This document shows, piece after piece, positions 8,341 through 18,960 of a stretch of DNA of 64,000 nt (position 1 is its first letter; every line of letters starts with the position of its first letter). A program made the translations under genes and the position numbers. This DNA is from JAALLB01 sp965230715 (GTDB lineage: Bacteria; Pseudomonadota; Alphaproteobacteria; Rhizobiales; Rhizobiaceae): positions 2,046,001 through 2,110,000 of the forward strand of contig CBDDLK010000001.1 in assembly GCA_965230715.1 (NCBI GenBank), written 5' to 3'. Under the pieces are notes generated by a model. It was not told the DNA's origin, searched no databases, and was given only the letters and a program-made list of their open reading frames with translations.

Positions 8341-9048
8341 TTACGAGCGTGGTCCGCGGTTCTGGCCGCCACCCTGCTCCTGGGCTTCATTGCCACGACG
8401 CTCGGAAGCGTATGGGTCGTGTTCAAAAATATCGCCCTTGTAGATCCAAACCTTGATGCCGCAGATACCGTACGCAGTCGAGGCCGAAGCAACCCCGTAG
8501 TCGATGTCGGCACGCAGTGTATGTAGCGGCACACGACCTTCGCGGTACCATTCCATGCGGGCGATCTCAGCACCGCCAAGACGGCCTGAACAGTTTATCC
8601 GGATACCCAGGGCACCAAGACGCATGGCAGACTGAACCGCACGCTTCATTGCACGGCGAAACGCCACGCGACGTTCCAGCTGTTGGGCAATTCCCTGCGC
8701 CACGATGGTAGCGTCAATCTCGGGTTTGCGCACTTCATTAATGTTGATGTGCACTTCTGACTCGGTCATCGTGCCAAGTTTGCGGCGCAGTTTTTCAATG
8801 TCCGCGCCTTTCTTGCCGATGATGATGCCCGGACGCGCCGAATGAATGGTAACCCGGCATTTCTTGTGCGGTCGCTCAATCACGATCTTCGAGATTGATG
8901 CTGCTGACAGTTCTTTTTCCAGGTATGAGCGGATTTTGAAATCTTCATGAATAAGATTGCCATATTCGCCCTTGGTGGCAAACCAGCGTGAATCCCACGT
9001 GCGGTTGATGCCCAGACGAAGACCGATCGGATTAATCTTCTGACCCAT
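8341..9048 (-). CDS. rpsC: 30S ribosomal protein S3
   Basis: The 235-residue protein has an N-terminal KH domain (RPGIIIGKKGADIEKLRRKL) and the C-terminal S3 fold. It ends with a Gly/Gln/Arg-rich tail. S3 lines the mRNA entry channel and helps unwind mRNA structure. Its ATG overlaps the rplV stop by one base. Confidence 0.97.
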   Translation of the reverse strand: MGQKINPIGLRLGINRTWDSRWFATKGEYGNLIHEDFKIRSYLEKELSAASISKIVIERPHKKCRVTIHSARPGIIIGKKGADIEKLRRKLGTMTESEVHININEVRKPEIDATIVAQGIAQQLERRVAFRRAMKRAVQSAMRLGALGIRINCSGRLGGAEIARMEWYREGRVPLHTLRADIDYGVASASTAYGICGIKVWIYKGDIFEHDPYASERRGNEAQEQGGGQNRGPRS

Positions 9049-9431
9049 TACGCGGTCTCCTCTTCTACTTCACGAACCACGATGGTCAGGTGTGAAAACG
9101 GCTTCAAGATACGGCTTGTGCGACCACGGCCACGTACACGGAAGCGTTTCATGGTGATTGACTTCCCCACATAGGCTTCTGCAACCACCAGGCTGTCAAC
9201 ATCCAGATCGTGGTTGTTTTCGGCATTGGCAATCGCTGATTCAAGTGTTTTCTTCACTGTTCCGGCAATACGACGCTGCGAAAACTCCAAATCGGCCAGT
9301 GCCTTTTCAGCCTTTTTGCCGCGGATCATGCGCGCAACATCGTTCAGCTTTTGCGGGCTGGTACGAATGGTGCGGGTAACCGCACGCGCTTCATTGTCGG
9401 CCAGTACGCGTTCGCGTTTCTGCTTGCCCAT
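9048..9431 (-). CDS. rplV: 50S ribosomal protein L22
   Basis: The 127-residue protein contains the L22 core (SPQKLNDVARMIRGKKAEKA) and the long tunnel-lining beta-hairpin, recognisable as ITMKRFRVRGRGRTSRILKP. L22 narrows the nascent-chain tunnel and is a known site of macrolide-resistance changes. I see no insertion or deletion in the loop. Confidence 0.97.
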   Translation of the reverse strand: MGKQKRERVLADNEARAVTRTIRTSPQKLNDVARMIRGKKAEKALADLEFSQRRIAGTVKKTLESAIANAENNHDLDVDSLVVAEAYVGKSITMKRFRVRGRGRTSRILKPFSHLTIVVREVEEETA

Positions 9432-9433
9432 TG

Positions 9434-9712
9434 TTACTTCCTCTTCGCCTTCTTGTCCGCGCCGTGACCGTAATAGGTGCGGCTTGGAGAGAATTCGCCA
9501 AGTTTGTGGCCAACCATGTCTTCCGATACCAACACCGGAATATGCTTTTGACCGTTATAGACACCGAAGGTCAGTCCCACGAACTGGGGCAGGATGGTTG
9601 AACGCCTGCTCCAGGTCTTGATCACTTCGTTTCTGCCACTTTCGCGGACCTTCTCGGCTTTCTTCAAAAGATTGCCGTCAACAAAAGGTCCTTTCCAAAT
9701 TGAACGAGCCAC
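9434..9712 (-). CDS. rpsS: 30S ribosomal protein S19
   Basis: The 92-residue protein starts MARSIWKGPFVDGNLLKKAE and contains the signature HKLGEFSPSRTYYGHGADKK. S19 is a 30S head protein that contacts S13. Only 2 bases separate it from rplV. Confidence 0.97.
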   Translation of the reverse strand: MARSIWKGPFVDGNLLKKAEKVRESGRNEVIKTWSRRSTILPQFVGLTFGVYNGQKHIPVLVSEDMVGHKLGEFSPSRTYYGHGADKKAKRK

Positions 9713-9724
9713 GTGTCTGCTTCC

Positions 9725-10564
9725 CTATCGCTTCTTGCGCTGATGACGTGAGCGCATGATGAGTTTATCGGATGTCTTGTTTTTGGCGCGCGTACGCTTG
9801 CCTTTGGTCGGTTTGCCCCACGGGGTCACCGGATGACGGCCACCGGATGTACGACCCTCACCACCACCGTGTGGGTGATCAACCGGGTTCATGGCAACGC
9901 CACGTACGTGCGGGCGACGACCGAGCCAGCGGTTACGACCGGCCTTACCCTTGTTGGTGTTGGCATTGTCCGGATTGGAAACCGCACCAATGGTTGCCAT
10001 GCAATCGCCGTGGATCAAACGCTGTTCGCCAGAATTGAGGCGCAGGATCGCGTATGGGCCGTCACGACCAACGAGCTGAACATAAGAACCGGCTGAACGT
10101 GCGATCTGCGCGCCCTTGCCCGGTTTCATCTCCACATTGTGGATGATCGTTCCAACCGGAATGGCTTTCATCGGCATGGCGTTGCCGGGCTTGACGTCTG
10201 CGCTTTGTGCCGCAATCACCTTGTCGCCGGCTGCCAGGCGTTGTGGCGCAATAATGTATGACAATTCGCCATCATCATATTTCAGCAAGGCAATAAAAGC
10301 GGTACGGTTCGGGTCATATTCAATGCGCTCAACAGTCGCTGAAACATCGAACTTGTTGCGCTTGAAATCGATCACGCGATAGCTGCGCTTGTGCCCGCCA
10401 CCACGATGGCGCGCAGTCATGCGTCCAGCATTGTTACGACCGCCACTTTTGGAAAGACCTTCGGTCAAGGTCTTGACCGGTTTGCCTTTCCACAGATCAG
10501 AACGGTCAACAATTACAAGTTGACGCTGACCTGGGGTGCGGGGATTAAACTTCTTCAGTGCCAT
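9725..10564 (-). CDS. rplB: 50S ribosomal protein L2
   Basis: The 279-residue protein is a primary 23S-rRNA-binding protein needed for subunit association and peptidyl transfer. The most conserved stretch, RGVAMNPVDHPHGGGEGRTS, contains the functionally important histidine. The C-terminus is basic (MRSRHQRKKR). Confidence 0.98.
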   Translation of the reverse strand: MALKKFNPRTPGQRQLVIVDRSDLWKGKPVKTLTEGLSKSGGRNNAGRMTARHRGGGHKRSYRVIDFKRNKFDVSATVERIEYDPNRTAFIALLKYDDGELSYIIAPQRLAAGDKVIAAQSADVKPGNAMPMKAIPVGTIIHNVEMKPGKGAQIARSAGSYVQLVGRDGPYAILRLNSGEQRLIHGDCMATIGAVSNPDNANTNKGKAGRNRWLGRRPHVRGVAMNPVDHPHGGGEGRTSGGRHPVTPWGKPTKGKRTRAKNKTSDKLIMRSRHQRKKR

Positions 10565-10575
10565 GGTCTTTTTCC

Positions 10576-10869
10576 TTACAGCCCTGTCGTCACATCAATT
10601 GTGTCGCCTTCAGCAAGGGTCACAACCGCTTTTTTGAAATCACTTTGTTTGCCCAGAACGCCTCGGAAACGTTTCACCTTGCCCTTGCGGACCAACGTAT
10701 TCACCGCCTTGACCTTGACATTGAAAAGGCCTTCGACCGCATTCTTGATTTCAGGTTTGGTGGCATTGCCGGCAACCTTGAAAACCACCTGGTTCAACTC
10801 GGAAGCCATGGTTGATTTTTCGGTAATGACCGGTGCCAGGATTACGTCGTAATGTCTCGCGTCACTCAT
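10576..10869 (-). CDS. rplW: 50S ribosomal protein L23
   Basis: A 97-residue protein beginning MSDARHYDVILAPVITEKST. L23 forms the docking site for trigger factor and SRP at the tunnel exit. Its start overlaps the rplD stop by 4 bases, so the two are probably translationally coupled. Confidence 0.97.
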   Translation of the reverse strand: MSDARHYDVILAPVITEKSTMASELNQVVFKVAGNATKPEIKNAVEGLFNVKVKAVNTLVRKGKVKRFRGVLGKQSDFKKAVVTLAEGDTIDVTTGL

Positions 10870-11486
10870 TTGAACCGCTCCTCAAGTGCTTCTACGGCAG
10901 ACTTTGAAAGCACCAGCTTCTCGCGACGCAGAATGTCATAAACATTGATACCCTGAACCGGCAAAACATCGACGTGCGGAGCGTTGCGTGCTGCCAGGGA
11001 GAAATTCTTGTCGAGTTCCGCACCACCAATAAACAGTGCATTCTCAAGGCCAAGCTTTGAAAGTTGTGCCCGAAGCGCAGAAGTCTTGGCCTCCTTGACA
11101 GCCAAATCGTCGATGACGACGATATTGTCGGCAGCCTGTTTTGCAGACAGGGCGTGTTTCAGCGCCAATGCACGAACCTTTTTGGGAAGGTTGTGGCCAT
11201 GATCACGCGGTGTGGGACCAAATGCACGACCGCCGCCACGAAATTGCGGCGCCTTGGCAGTCGAGTGACGGGCGTTGCCGGTCCCCTTCTGCTTGTACAT
11301 CTTCCGCGAGGTACGGGAAATCTCAGACCGGTTCTTAACATCATGCGTACCGGCACGACGTTTGGCCAACTGATAGCGAACCATGCGATGCAAAAGGTCT
11401 TCGCGCGGCTCCAGACCAAACACAGCGTCCGAAACGGAAACTTTACCCGAAGCCTTGCCATCAAGTGTGGTGACTTTGATATCCAT
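10866..11486 (-). CDS. rplD: 50S ribosomal protein L4
   Basis: The 206-residue protein has the tunnel-reaching loop with KMYKQKGTGNARHSTAKAPQ and the phrase GGGRAFGPTPRDHGHNLPKK, both diagnostic for L4. In enterobacteria L4 also represses the S10 operon. It overlaps rplC by one base and rplW by four. Confidence 0.97.
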   Translation of the reverse strand: MDIKVTTLDGKASGKVSVSDAVFGLEPREDLLHRMVRYQLAKRRAGTHDVKNRSEISRTSRKMYKQKGTGNARHSTAKAPQFRGGGRAFGPTPRDHGHNLPKKVRALALKHALSAKQAADNIVVIDDLAVKEAKTSALRAQLSKLGLENALFIGGAELDKNFSLAARNAPHVDVLPVQGINVYDILRREKLVLSKSAVEALEERFK

Positions 11487-12226
11487 TATTCGGCTCCTTC
11501 ACTTGTTTCAGCCGGAGCTTCTGCCGCTGGGGCTTCCTGCGCAGGTGATGCACCGGCCTTCAAACCGGCAGGCATCGGCACGTTGTCAGGAAGGGTTTTC
11601 TTCACAGAGTCGCGGATGGTGATCCATGACCCTTTTGAACCGGGAACAGCCCCCTTGATCAACACAAGGCCACGTTCGGCGTCGGTACGAACCACTTCAA
11701 GGTTCTGGGTGGTAACACGGGTAGACCCCATGTGACCGGCCATCTTCTTGCCCTTGAACACCTTGCCGGGGTCCTGACACTGACCGGTTGAACCATGTGA
11801 GCGGTGGGAAATGGAAACACCGTGTGAAGCACGCAGGCCACCAAAGTTGTGACGCTTCATGGCTCCGGCAAATCCCTTACCGATGGAAACACCCGTCACA
11901 TCAACCTTTTGGCCTGGAACAAAATGCTCGGCAGACAGCTCAACTCCCACGTCAAGCATGTTTTCCGGCGAAACCCGGAATTCGGCCAGCTTGCGTTTTG
12001 GCTCAACCTTCGCAACGGCAAAATGCCCGCGCATCGGCTTTGTGGTGTTTTTGACTTTTGCCAAACCCGCACCCAGTTGAACAGCCGAATAGCCGTTCCG
12101 TTCTTCGGTGCGCTGTGCAACAACCTGAAGGTTATCAACCTTCAGAACTGTTACAGGGACCTGCTCGCCTGAGTCGCTGTAGACCCGCGTCATTCCCATT
12201 TTTTGTGCAATCAATCCTGAACGCAT
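11486..12226 (-). CDS. rplC: 50S ribosomal protein L3, with Ala/Glu-rich C-terminal tail
   Basis: The 246-residue protein carries the L3 core, including HRSHGSTGQCQDPGKVFKGK and MAGHMGSTRVTTQNLEVV. L3 is one of the first proteins to bind 23S rRNA and reaches towards the peptidyl-transferase centre. After about residue 220 comes an alanine-, proline- and glutamate-rich tail (GASPAQEAPAAEAPAETSE) that is probably disordered. Such tails are frequent in alphaproteobacterial L3. Confidence 0.97.
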   Translation of the reverse strand: MRSGLIAQKMGMTRVYSDSGEQVPVTVLKVDNLQVVAQRTEERNGYSAVQLGAGLAKVKNTTKPMRGHFAVAKVEPKRKLAEFRVSPENMLDVGVELSAEHFVPGQKVDVTGVSIGKGFAGAMKRHNFGGLRASHGVSISHRSHGSTGQCQDPGKVFKGKKMAGHMGSTRVTTQNLEVVRTDAERGLVLIKGAVPGSKGSWITIRDSVKKTLPDNVPMPAGLKAGASPAQEAPAAEAPAETSEGAE

Positions 12227-12280
12227 CTTGGTGTTCCTTGTTTGGGAAGTAGGCAGTGCCCAGAGTTCCCTGTCCTGTTT

Positions 12281-12589
12281 TTACAGTTTGATCTCGACGT
12301 CCACGCCAGCTGACAAATCAAGCTTCATCAAGGCATCAACGGTTTGCGGTGTCGGATCAACAATATCCAGCAGACGTTTGTGCGTACGCATTTCGAACTG
12401 CTCGCGGCTTTTCTTGTTCACATGCGGCGAACGGTTGACCGTATAACGCTCAATACGAGTCGGAAGCGGCACGGGTCCTTTCACCTGCGCTCCTGTTCGC
12501 TTTGCCGTGGAGACAATCTCCTTGGTGGAAGCATCCAGAATACGGTGATCAAACGCCTTGAGGCGAATGCGGATGTTTTGTCCGTTCAT
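12281..12589 (-). CDS. rpsJ: 30S ribosomal protein S10
   Basis: The 102-residue protein starts MNGQNIRIRLKAFDHRILDA, which is typical. S10 is a 30S head component and, as NusE, a transcription antitermination partner of NusB; NusG is also encoded in this window. It is the first gene of the S10 part and is separated from tuf by a hairpin followed by a T run. Confidence 0.98.
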   Translation of the reverse strand: MNGQNIRIRLKAFDHRILDASTKEIVSTAKRTGAQVKGPVPLPTRIERYTVNRSPHVNKKSREQFEMRTHKRLLDIVDPTPQTVDALMKLDLSAGVDVEIKL

Positions 12590-12603
12590 GTTTCAGTTTC
12601 CTC

Positions 12604-12642
12604 AAAAAGCCAGGGGTGAAGACGATATCGCCCTCACCCCGG
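12604..12642 (-). terminator. Terminator-like hairpin between tuf and rpsJ
   Basis: On the minus strand GGGGTGA (12634-12640) pairs with TCACCCC (12613-12619). The intervening bases can also pair across GGGCGAT/ATCGTC with G-U pairs. The stem is followed within four bases by TTTTT (12604-12608). It lies in the 66-base tuf-rpsJ gap, directly upstream of the rpsJ start. It could act as a partial terminator or attenuator between the str and S10 units, or only as an RNA-processing site. Confidence 0.6.
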
Positions 12643-12655
12643 TATTCATGTTTCG

Positions 12656-13831
12656 TTACTCAATAATGGCCGATACGATGCCGGCGCCGACGGTACGGCC
12701 ACCTTCACGGATCGCAAAGCGCAGACGCTCTTCCATCGCAATCGGCACGATCAGCTCGACTTCCATCTCCACATTGTCGCCAGGCATCACCATCTCGGTG
12801 CCCGCAGGCAATTGGCAAACGCCGGTCACGTCAGTCGTACGGAAGTAAAACTGGGGACGGTAATTGGTGAAGAACGGCGTGTGACGGCCACCTTCGTCCT
12901 TGGTCAGAATATAAGCTTCCGCCTTGAACTTGGTGTGCGGGGTTACAGAACCGGGCTTCGCCAGAACCTGACCACGCTCAACCTGGTCGCGGTCAATACC
13001 ACGGATCAGGGCACCAATGTTGTCGCCGGCCTCACCGCTGTCCAGCAGCTTGCGGAACATCTCAACACCCGTACAAGTCGTCTTCTGGGTGTCCTTGATG
13101 CCGATGATCTCAATCTCGTCACCCACATTGATCACGCCACGCTCGACACGGCCCGTAACAACCGTACCACGACCGGAAATCGAGAAAACATCCTCAATCG
13201 GCATCAGGAAAGGCTGGTCAACCGGACGGTCAGGCTGGGGAATGTAGGAATCAACATTCTCCATCAACTCGCGGATCGCGTTCTCGCCGATCTCGGGGTC
13301 ACGGCCTTCCATCGCAGCAAGCGCAGAACCCTTGATGATCGGAGTGTCGTCGCCAGGAAACTCATAGGTGTCCAGAAGTTCGCGTACTTCCATCTCAACC
13401 AGCTCAAGCAGCTCTTCATCGTCAACCTGGTCAACCTTGTTGAGGAACACAACGATCGCAGGAACACCAACCTGACGGGCCAAAAGAATGTGCTCGCGGG
13501 TCTGGGGCATCGGGCCATCGGCAGCCGAACAAACCAAAATCGCACCGTCCATCTGCGCAGCACCGGTGATCATGTTCTTCACATAGTCGGCGTGGCCTGG
13601 GCAATCCACATGCGCATAGTGGCGGTTCTCTGTCTCATACTCAACGTGAGCCGTCGAAATGGTAATACCACGCGCGCGCTCTTCCGGCGCACCGTCAATC
13701 TGGTCATAGGCCTTGAAGTCACCAAAATACTTGGTGATCGCAGCAGTCAACGTCGTCTTGCCGTGGTCAACGTGACCAATCGTGCCAATGTTACAGTGAG
13801 GCTTATTGCGCTCAAACTTCTCTTTTGCCAT
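12656..13831 (-). CDS. tuf: Elongation factor Tu
   Basis: The 391-residue GTPase delivers aminoacyl-tRNA to the ribosomal A site. G1 (GHVDHGKTT, residues 19-27), the switch II DCPGHADY motif, NKVD and the C-terminal beta-barrel sequence GGRTVGAGIVSAIIE are intact. Many relatives carry a second tuf near secE, but no second copy is present upstream of secE in this window. Confidence 0.99.
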   Translation of the reverse strand: MAKEKFERNKPHCNIGTIGHVDHGKTTLTAAITKYFGDFKAYDQIDGAPEERARGITISTAHVEYETENRHYAHVDCPGHADYVKNMITGAAQMDGAILVCSAADGPMPQTREHILLARQVGVPAIVVFLNKVDQVDDEELLELVEMEVRELLDTYEFPGDDTPIIKGSALAAMEGRDPEIGENAIRELMENVDSYIPQPDRPVDQPFLMPIEDVFSISGRGTVVTGRVERGVINVGDEIEIIGIKDTQKTTCTGVEMFRKLLDSGEAGDNIGALIRGIDRDQVERGQVLAKPGSVTPHTKFKAEAYILTKDEGGRHTPFFTNYRPQFYFRTTDVTGVCQLPAGTEMVMPGDNVEMEVELIVPIAMEERLRFAIREGGRTVGAGIVSAIIE

Positions 13832-13850
13832 TTGGATTCTCCATCCGTTG

Positions 13851-13869
13851 GCAGGTGCCCGGCACCTGC
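13851..13869. repeat. Perfect inverted repeat in the fusA-tuf gap
   Basis: The 19-base sequence GCAGGTGCCCGGCACCTGC is a near-perfect palindrome. In RNA it can form a 7-bp stem with a 5-base loop, 20 bases upstream of the tuf start. There is no T run, so it is not an intrinsic terminator. It may stabilise or process the polycistronic mRNA. Confidence 0.45.
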
Positions 13870-13890
13870 ATCTGGTTAATCTGTTATTCT

Positions 13891-15984
<2,094 letters not shown>

Positions 15985-16054
15985 TGCCTTTAGCCTTTGC
16001 GTTAAGATTTAGCGTCGGGAGGAACTGCTAACTCAAACTACTCCAAAAAATCAC

Positions 16055-16525
16055 TTACCAGCGGTAATGGGAGAAAGCCTTGTTGGCCTCCGCCATCTTG
16101 TGCGTGTCTTCACGTTTCTTGACCGCAGCACCACGGTTGTTTGCCGCATCCATGATCTCGCCCGACAGACGCTGAACCATGGTGGTCTCGTTACGATTTC
16201 GTGCAGCAGCAATCACCCAGCGAATCGCAAGCGCCTGACGGCGCTCCGTGCGTACCTCGACAGGAACCTGATAAGTGGCACCACCCACACGACGGGAACG
16301 CACCTCAACTGCGGGCGCAACATTTTCCAAAGCCGAATGGAAGGTTTCAACCGGATTGGCCTTCGCCTTCTCCTCAACCTCATCAAGAGCGCCATAGACA
16401 ATACGCTCTGCTACAGATTTTTTACCGTCCAGCATGATCGAATTCATGAACTTGGACAGAACCACATCACCAAATTTCGGATCCGGGTTTACTTCACGTT
16501 TTTCAGCGCGGTGACGACGAGACAT
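16055..16525 (-). CDS. rpsG: 30S ribosomal protein S7
   Basis: The 156-residue protein begins MSRRHRAEKREVNPDPKFGD and has the conserved GGATYQVPVEVRTERRQALA segment. S7 nucleates assembly of the 30S head and contacts the E-site tRNA. In enterobacteria it autoregulates the str operon. It lies 12 bases from rpsL and 70 from fusA. Confidence 0.97.
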   Translation of the reverse strand: MSRRHRAEKREVNPDPKFGDVVLSKFMNSIMLDGKKSVAERIVYGALDEVEEKAKANPVETFHSALENVAPAVEVRSRRVGGATYQVPVEVRTERRQALAIRWVIAAARNRNETTMVQRLSGEIMDAANNRGAAVKKREDTHKMAEANKAFSHYRW

Positions 16526-16537
16526 TCAAACAACCCC

Positions 16538-16909
16538 TTACTTAGGACGCTTGGCGCCGTATTTCGAACGACGCTGCTTGCGGTCTTTAACGCCCTGAGT
16601 ATCAAGGACACCGCGGATAATATGATAACGAACACCAGGAAGGTCTTTTACGCGTCCGCCGCGGATCATGACCACTGAGTGCTCCTGAAGATTGTGCCCC
16701 TCACCGGGAATGTAACCAATCACCTCAAACCCGTTGGTAAGGCGGATTTTTGCAACCTTGCGAAGCGCCGAGTTGGGCTTCTTGGGAGTTGTTGTGTAAA
16801 CGCGGGTACACACGCCGCGTTTCTGGGGACAAGCTTCCATTGCAGGAACCTTGCTGCGCTTTACCTGAGGCTTGCGCGGGTTACGAACCAACTGGTTGAT
16901 TGTAGGCAT
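16538..16909 (-). CDS. rpsL: 30S ribosomal protein S12
   Basis: The 123-residue decoding-centre protein contains TTTPKKPNSALRKVAKIRL and GGRVKDLPGVRYH. Lysines 43 and 88, where streptomycin-resistance changes usually fall, are both wild type, so the allele looks streptomycin-sensitive. It is the first gene of the str operon and is preceded by a leader of about 240 bases. Confidence 0.98.
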   Translation of the reverse strand: MPTINQLVRNPRKPQVKRSKVPAMEACPQKRGVCTRVYTTTPKKPNSALRKVAKIRLTNGFEVIGYIPGEGHNLQEHSVVMIRGGRVKDLPGVRYHIIRGVLDTQGVKDRKQRRSKYGAKRPK

Positions 16910-17159
16910 ACAATCTTCACCTTCTTACTGCAGACCCGAAGGGTCAAAACGTTTCGTTCAGAAGCACCGTGCAGTTTGCCGAGATGCTTCTCATGCGTTA
17001 AAGGCCCAACCAATCCAAGCAATCTTGGTGGCGAACCTTTGAAAAACAGAGGACCGAAGCGGTCATGCCTTAAATCTGGGTTTGTAGCAAAGTCTTGTTT
17101 GAGCAATTGTTCGGCAGATGCACGAAACCATCGATGCTCACATCGACTTGTTTCGGTGG

Positions 17160-17188
17160 GGTATAAGGCCAAGGATTCGCGCCGTCAA
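17160..17188 (-). promoter_or_regulatory. Strong sigma70-type promoter of the str operon
   Basis: On the minus strand TTGACG (17183-17188) and TATACC (17160-17165) are spaced by exactly 17 bases. Transcription should begin near 17153, leaving a leader of about 245 nucleotides before rpsL. The 341-base gap (16910-17250) holds no gene that I can support. Parts of the leader could fold, but I recognise no known riboswitch class. Confidence 0.7.
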
Positions 17189-17250
17189 CCCCTTTTGGCG
17201 CTTTATTTGGCCAAAAATTGCCACGAGCAACCTCCTGGCATGTCAACAAG

Positions 17251-17973
17251 CTAAACGGAGTTCAGTTCCTGCGTATCGTCAGCCGGAAGCACCACAACCT
17301 GCGCTCCGGGGGTTACACGTTCATAAAGATCAATCACGTCATGGTTGATCATGCGAAAACACCCGCTCGAAGCCCGTTTTCCAATTGAATACGGACGATT
17401 GGTGCCATGAATTCTGAACAAGGTATCCTTGCCATCCTTGTAAAGGTACATCGCCCTTGCACCCAGCGGGTTTTCGACACCTGCCGGCATTCCGTCCTCA
17501 TACTCCGCAAGTTTTGGCGAACGCTCGATCATCTCCCTGGGAGGCGTCCAGGTGGGCCATTTCTGTTTCCATCGCATCACCGCATCACCATGCCAGGCAT
17601 ACCCCTCCCTGCCCACAGCAGTACCGTAACGCAATGCGCGTTTTCCCGGATGAACCAGATACAAATAGGGACCGGTATTGTCCACAACGACGGTGCCGGG
17701 CTTGTAGTTGCGCGAGTAGCGCACCCACTGACGCAAGAAGCGGTCATTCATCTTTGCCGTATCAAAGGCCGGCAGCTCTATCTCGTTATCAAACCGTGGT
17801 CCGTATATGGCCGCATAATTGAATTGTGCAGGTTCGGCTTGTTGTGTGCTATGAACGGCGAATGTTCGGGTGTCGGGGTTGGTGCTTGAACACGCGGACA
17901 CCATACTTGAACCCAAAAGCGAAAAACCGCCTGCCAGGATTGTCCGGCGATCGGGATTGGAAGAAAAAGGCAT
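17251..17973 (-). CDS. L,D-transpeptidase-family (YkuD) lipoprotein
   Basis: The 240-residue protein begins with an export signal: twin arginines at residues 9-10 (DRRTILAGGFSLLGSSM) and a lipobox-like VSAC with cysteine 28. It may therefore be a Tat-exported lipoprotein. The C-terminal YkuD domain has the catalytic set RIHGTNRPYSIGKR (His189) and SSGCFRM (Cys205, Arg207), which in this family forms 3-3 peptidoglycan cross-links or anchors proteins to the wall. It is oriented away from lysE and lies just upstream of the str promoter. Its own regulation is unknown. Confidence 0.9.
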   Translation of the reverse strand: MPFSSNPDRRTILAGGFSLLGSSMVSACSSTNPDTRTFAVHSTQQAEPAQFNYAAIYGPRFDNEIELPAFDTAKMNDRFLRQWVRYSRNYKPGTVVVDNTGPYLYLVHPGKRALRYGTAVGREGYAWHGDAVMRWKQKWPTWTPPREMIERSPKLAEYEDGMPAGVENPLGARAMYLYKDGKDTLFRIHGTNRPYSIGKRASSGCFRMINHDVIDLYERVTPGAQVVVLPADDTQELNSV

Positions 17974-18265
17974 TGTCAGTTCCTGACGTTACGCGTTTAC
18001 AATCAATACCCCTGCCAATGTTTTACCGCATAACACGGGATCAAACAAGAAAGCTTAAGAAACGGGGTTAACATCGTGCCTGCGCAGCAGCATATGTGAG
18101 CACGGTTGTGCCAACGCCTGCATAAACGGGGAAAATCCGTTTGACTGCGCCCCTGCCCCGGTCAATGATGGCGTGAACCAGGTCAGACAAATGGGATCTG
18201 GGCTGCTGTGTTCGTTCGCAACTGCCTGCGCGACACCAAATTGGAAAAAATTTAGGTTATTGAAA

Positions 18266-18925
18266 ATGATTTACCCAAGTGTTCTTGTTACGTATGTCGC
18301 CATCGTGGTCGGCTTTGTGTTTATTCCTGGGCCTGCAACACTGCTTACGATTGCAAGAGCGACAAGCTCGGGTCCGAGAGCAGGTATCGCTACCGGAGTT
18401 GGAATCGCCGCTGGAGACATGTTCCATACCGCGATGGCAGTCATTGGCATATCGGCTGTTATTGCAACATCGGCGCTATTCTCGTTAATCAAATATGCCG
18501 GAGCCGCCTATCTGATTTACCTTGGCATAAAGGCGGTATTTGAAAAAGTGCCTGGCGGCATTGCGGCGGCGCAACCAACCGTGACCATTAGCAAAGCCTT
18601 TAGCCAGGGTTTCTTCTCAGAAATATTGAACCCGAAAACTGCATTGTTTTTTCTGGCGTTCCTACCGCAGTTCGTGAACCCCGCAAACGGCTTTGCGACG
18701 CTTCAGTTAAGCATATTCGGGTTCATTTTTGTTCTGCTGGGGCTGGTCAGCACCGTGGTCTTTGCATTGGGTGCAGGGAAGCTTGGATACCTTCTTCGGC
18801 GCAATCCAGCAGTATTGAAGTGGCAAGGAAAAGTGGTCGGTTGCATTTATTGCGCACTTGGGCTGCGCCTTGCCGGCATCAGACCGCTAGGACATCAACG
18901 CCAAACAAAAAGGCCGCTCAAATGA
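18266..18925 (+). CDS. LysE/RhtB-family amino-acid exporter
   Basis: The 219-residue membrane protein starts MIYPSVLVTYVAIVVGFVFI. The frame is open further upstream, but that sequence is not hydrophobic or family-like, and TAGG precedes this ATG. About six membrane helices can be traced. The family motif PGPATLLTIARATSSGPRAG is at residues 18-37, and NPKTALFFLAFLPQF is also present. Family members export amino acids such as lysine, homoserine or threonine; the substrate cannot be inferred here. It is convergent with rpoC, across a shared terminator. The 292-base gap upstream presumably holds two divergent promoters that I could not assign. Confidence 0.9.
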   Translation: MIYPSVLVTYVAIVVGFVFIPGPATLLTIARATSSGPRAGIATGVGIAAGDMFHTAMAVIGISAVIATSALFSLIKYAGAAYLIYLGIKAVFEKVPGGIAAAQPTVTISKAFSQGFFSEILNPKTALFFLAFLPQFVNPANGFATLQLSIFGFIFVLLGLVSTVVFALGAGKLGYLLRRNPAVLKWQGKVVGCIYCALGLRLAGIRPLGHQRQTKRPLK

Positions 18926-18940
18926 GCGGCCTTCTCTTTT
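18907..18940. terminator. Bidirectional intrinsic terminator between lysE-like gene and rpoC
   Basis: GGCCGCTC (18912-18919) pairs with GAGCGGCC (18924-18931) around an AAAT loop. It is flanked by AAAAA on the left and TTCTCTTTT on the right. It therefore has a T-rich tail on both strands and can stop both the plus-strand lysE transcript and the minus-strand rpoC transcript. Confidence 0.85.
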
Positions 18941-18960
18941 CTTCTCGCTAACGGCGCAGC

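Noticed and set aside
12812..13879. 355-residue plus-strand open frame opposite tuf
   Set aside because: It is exactly antisense to the highly conserved tuf gene, lacks a ribosome-binding site and has no family features; it arises from the codon bias of tuf.
16910..17159. Riboswitch in the str-operon leader
   Set aside because: The leader is long, but I could not match any known riboswitch or ribosomal-protein leader by eye; calling one would be speculation.
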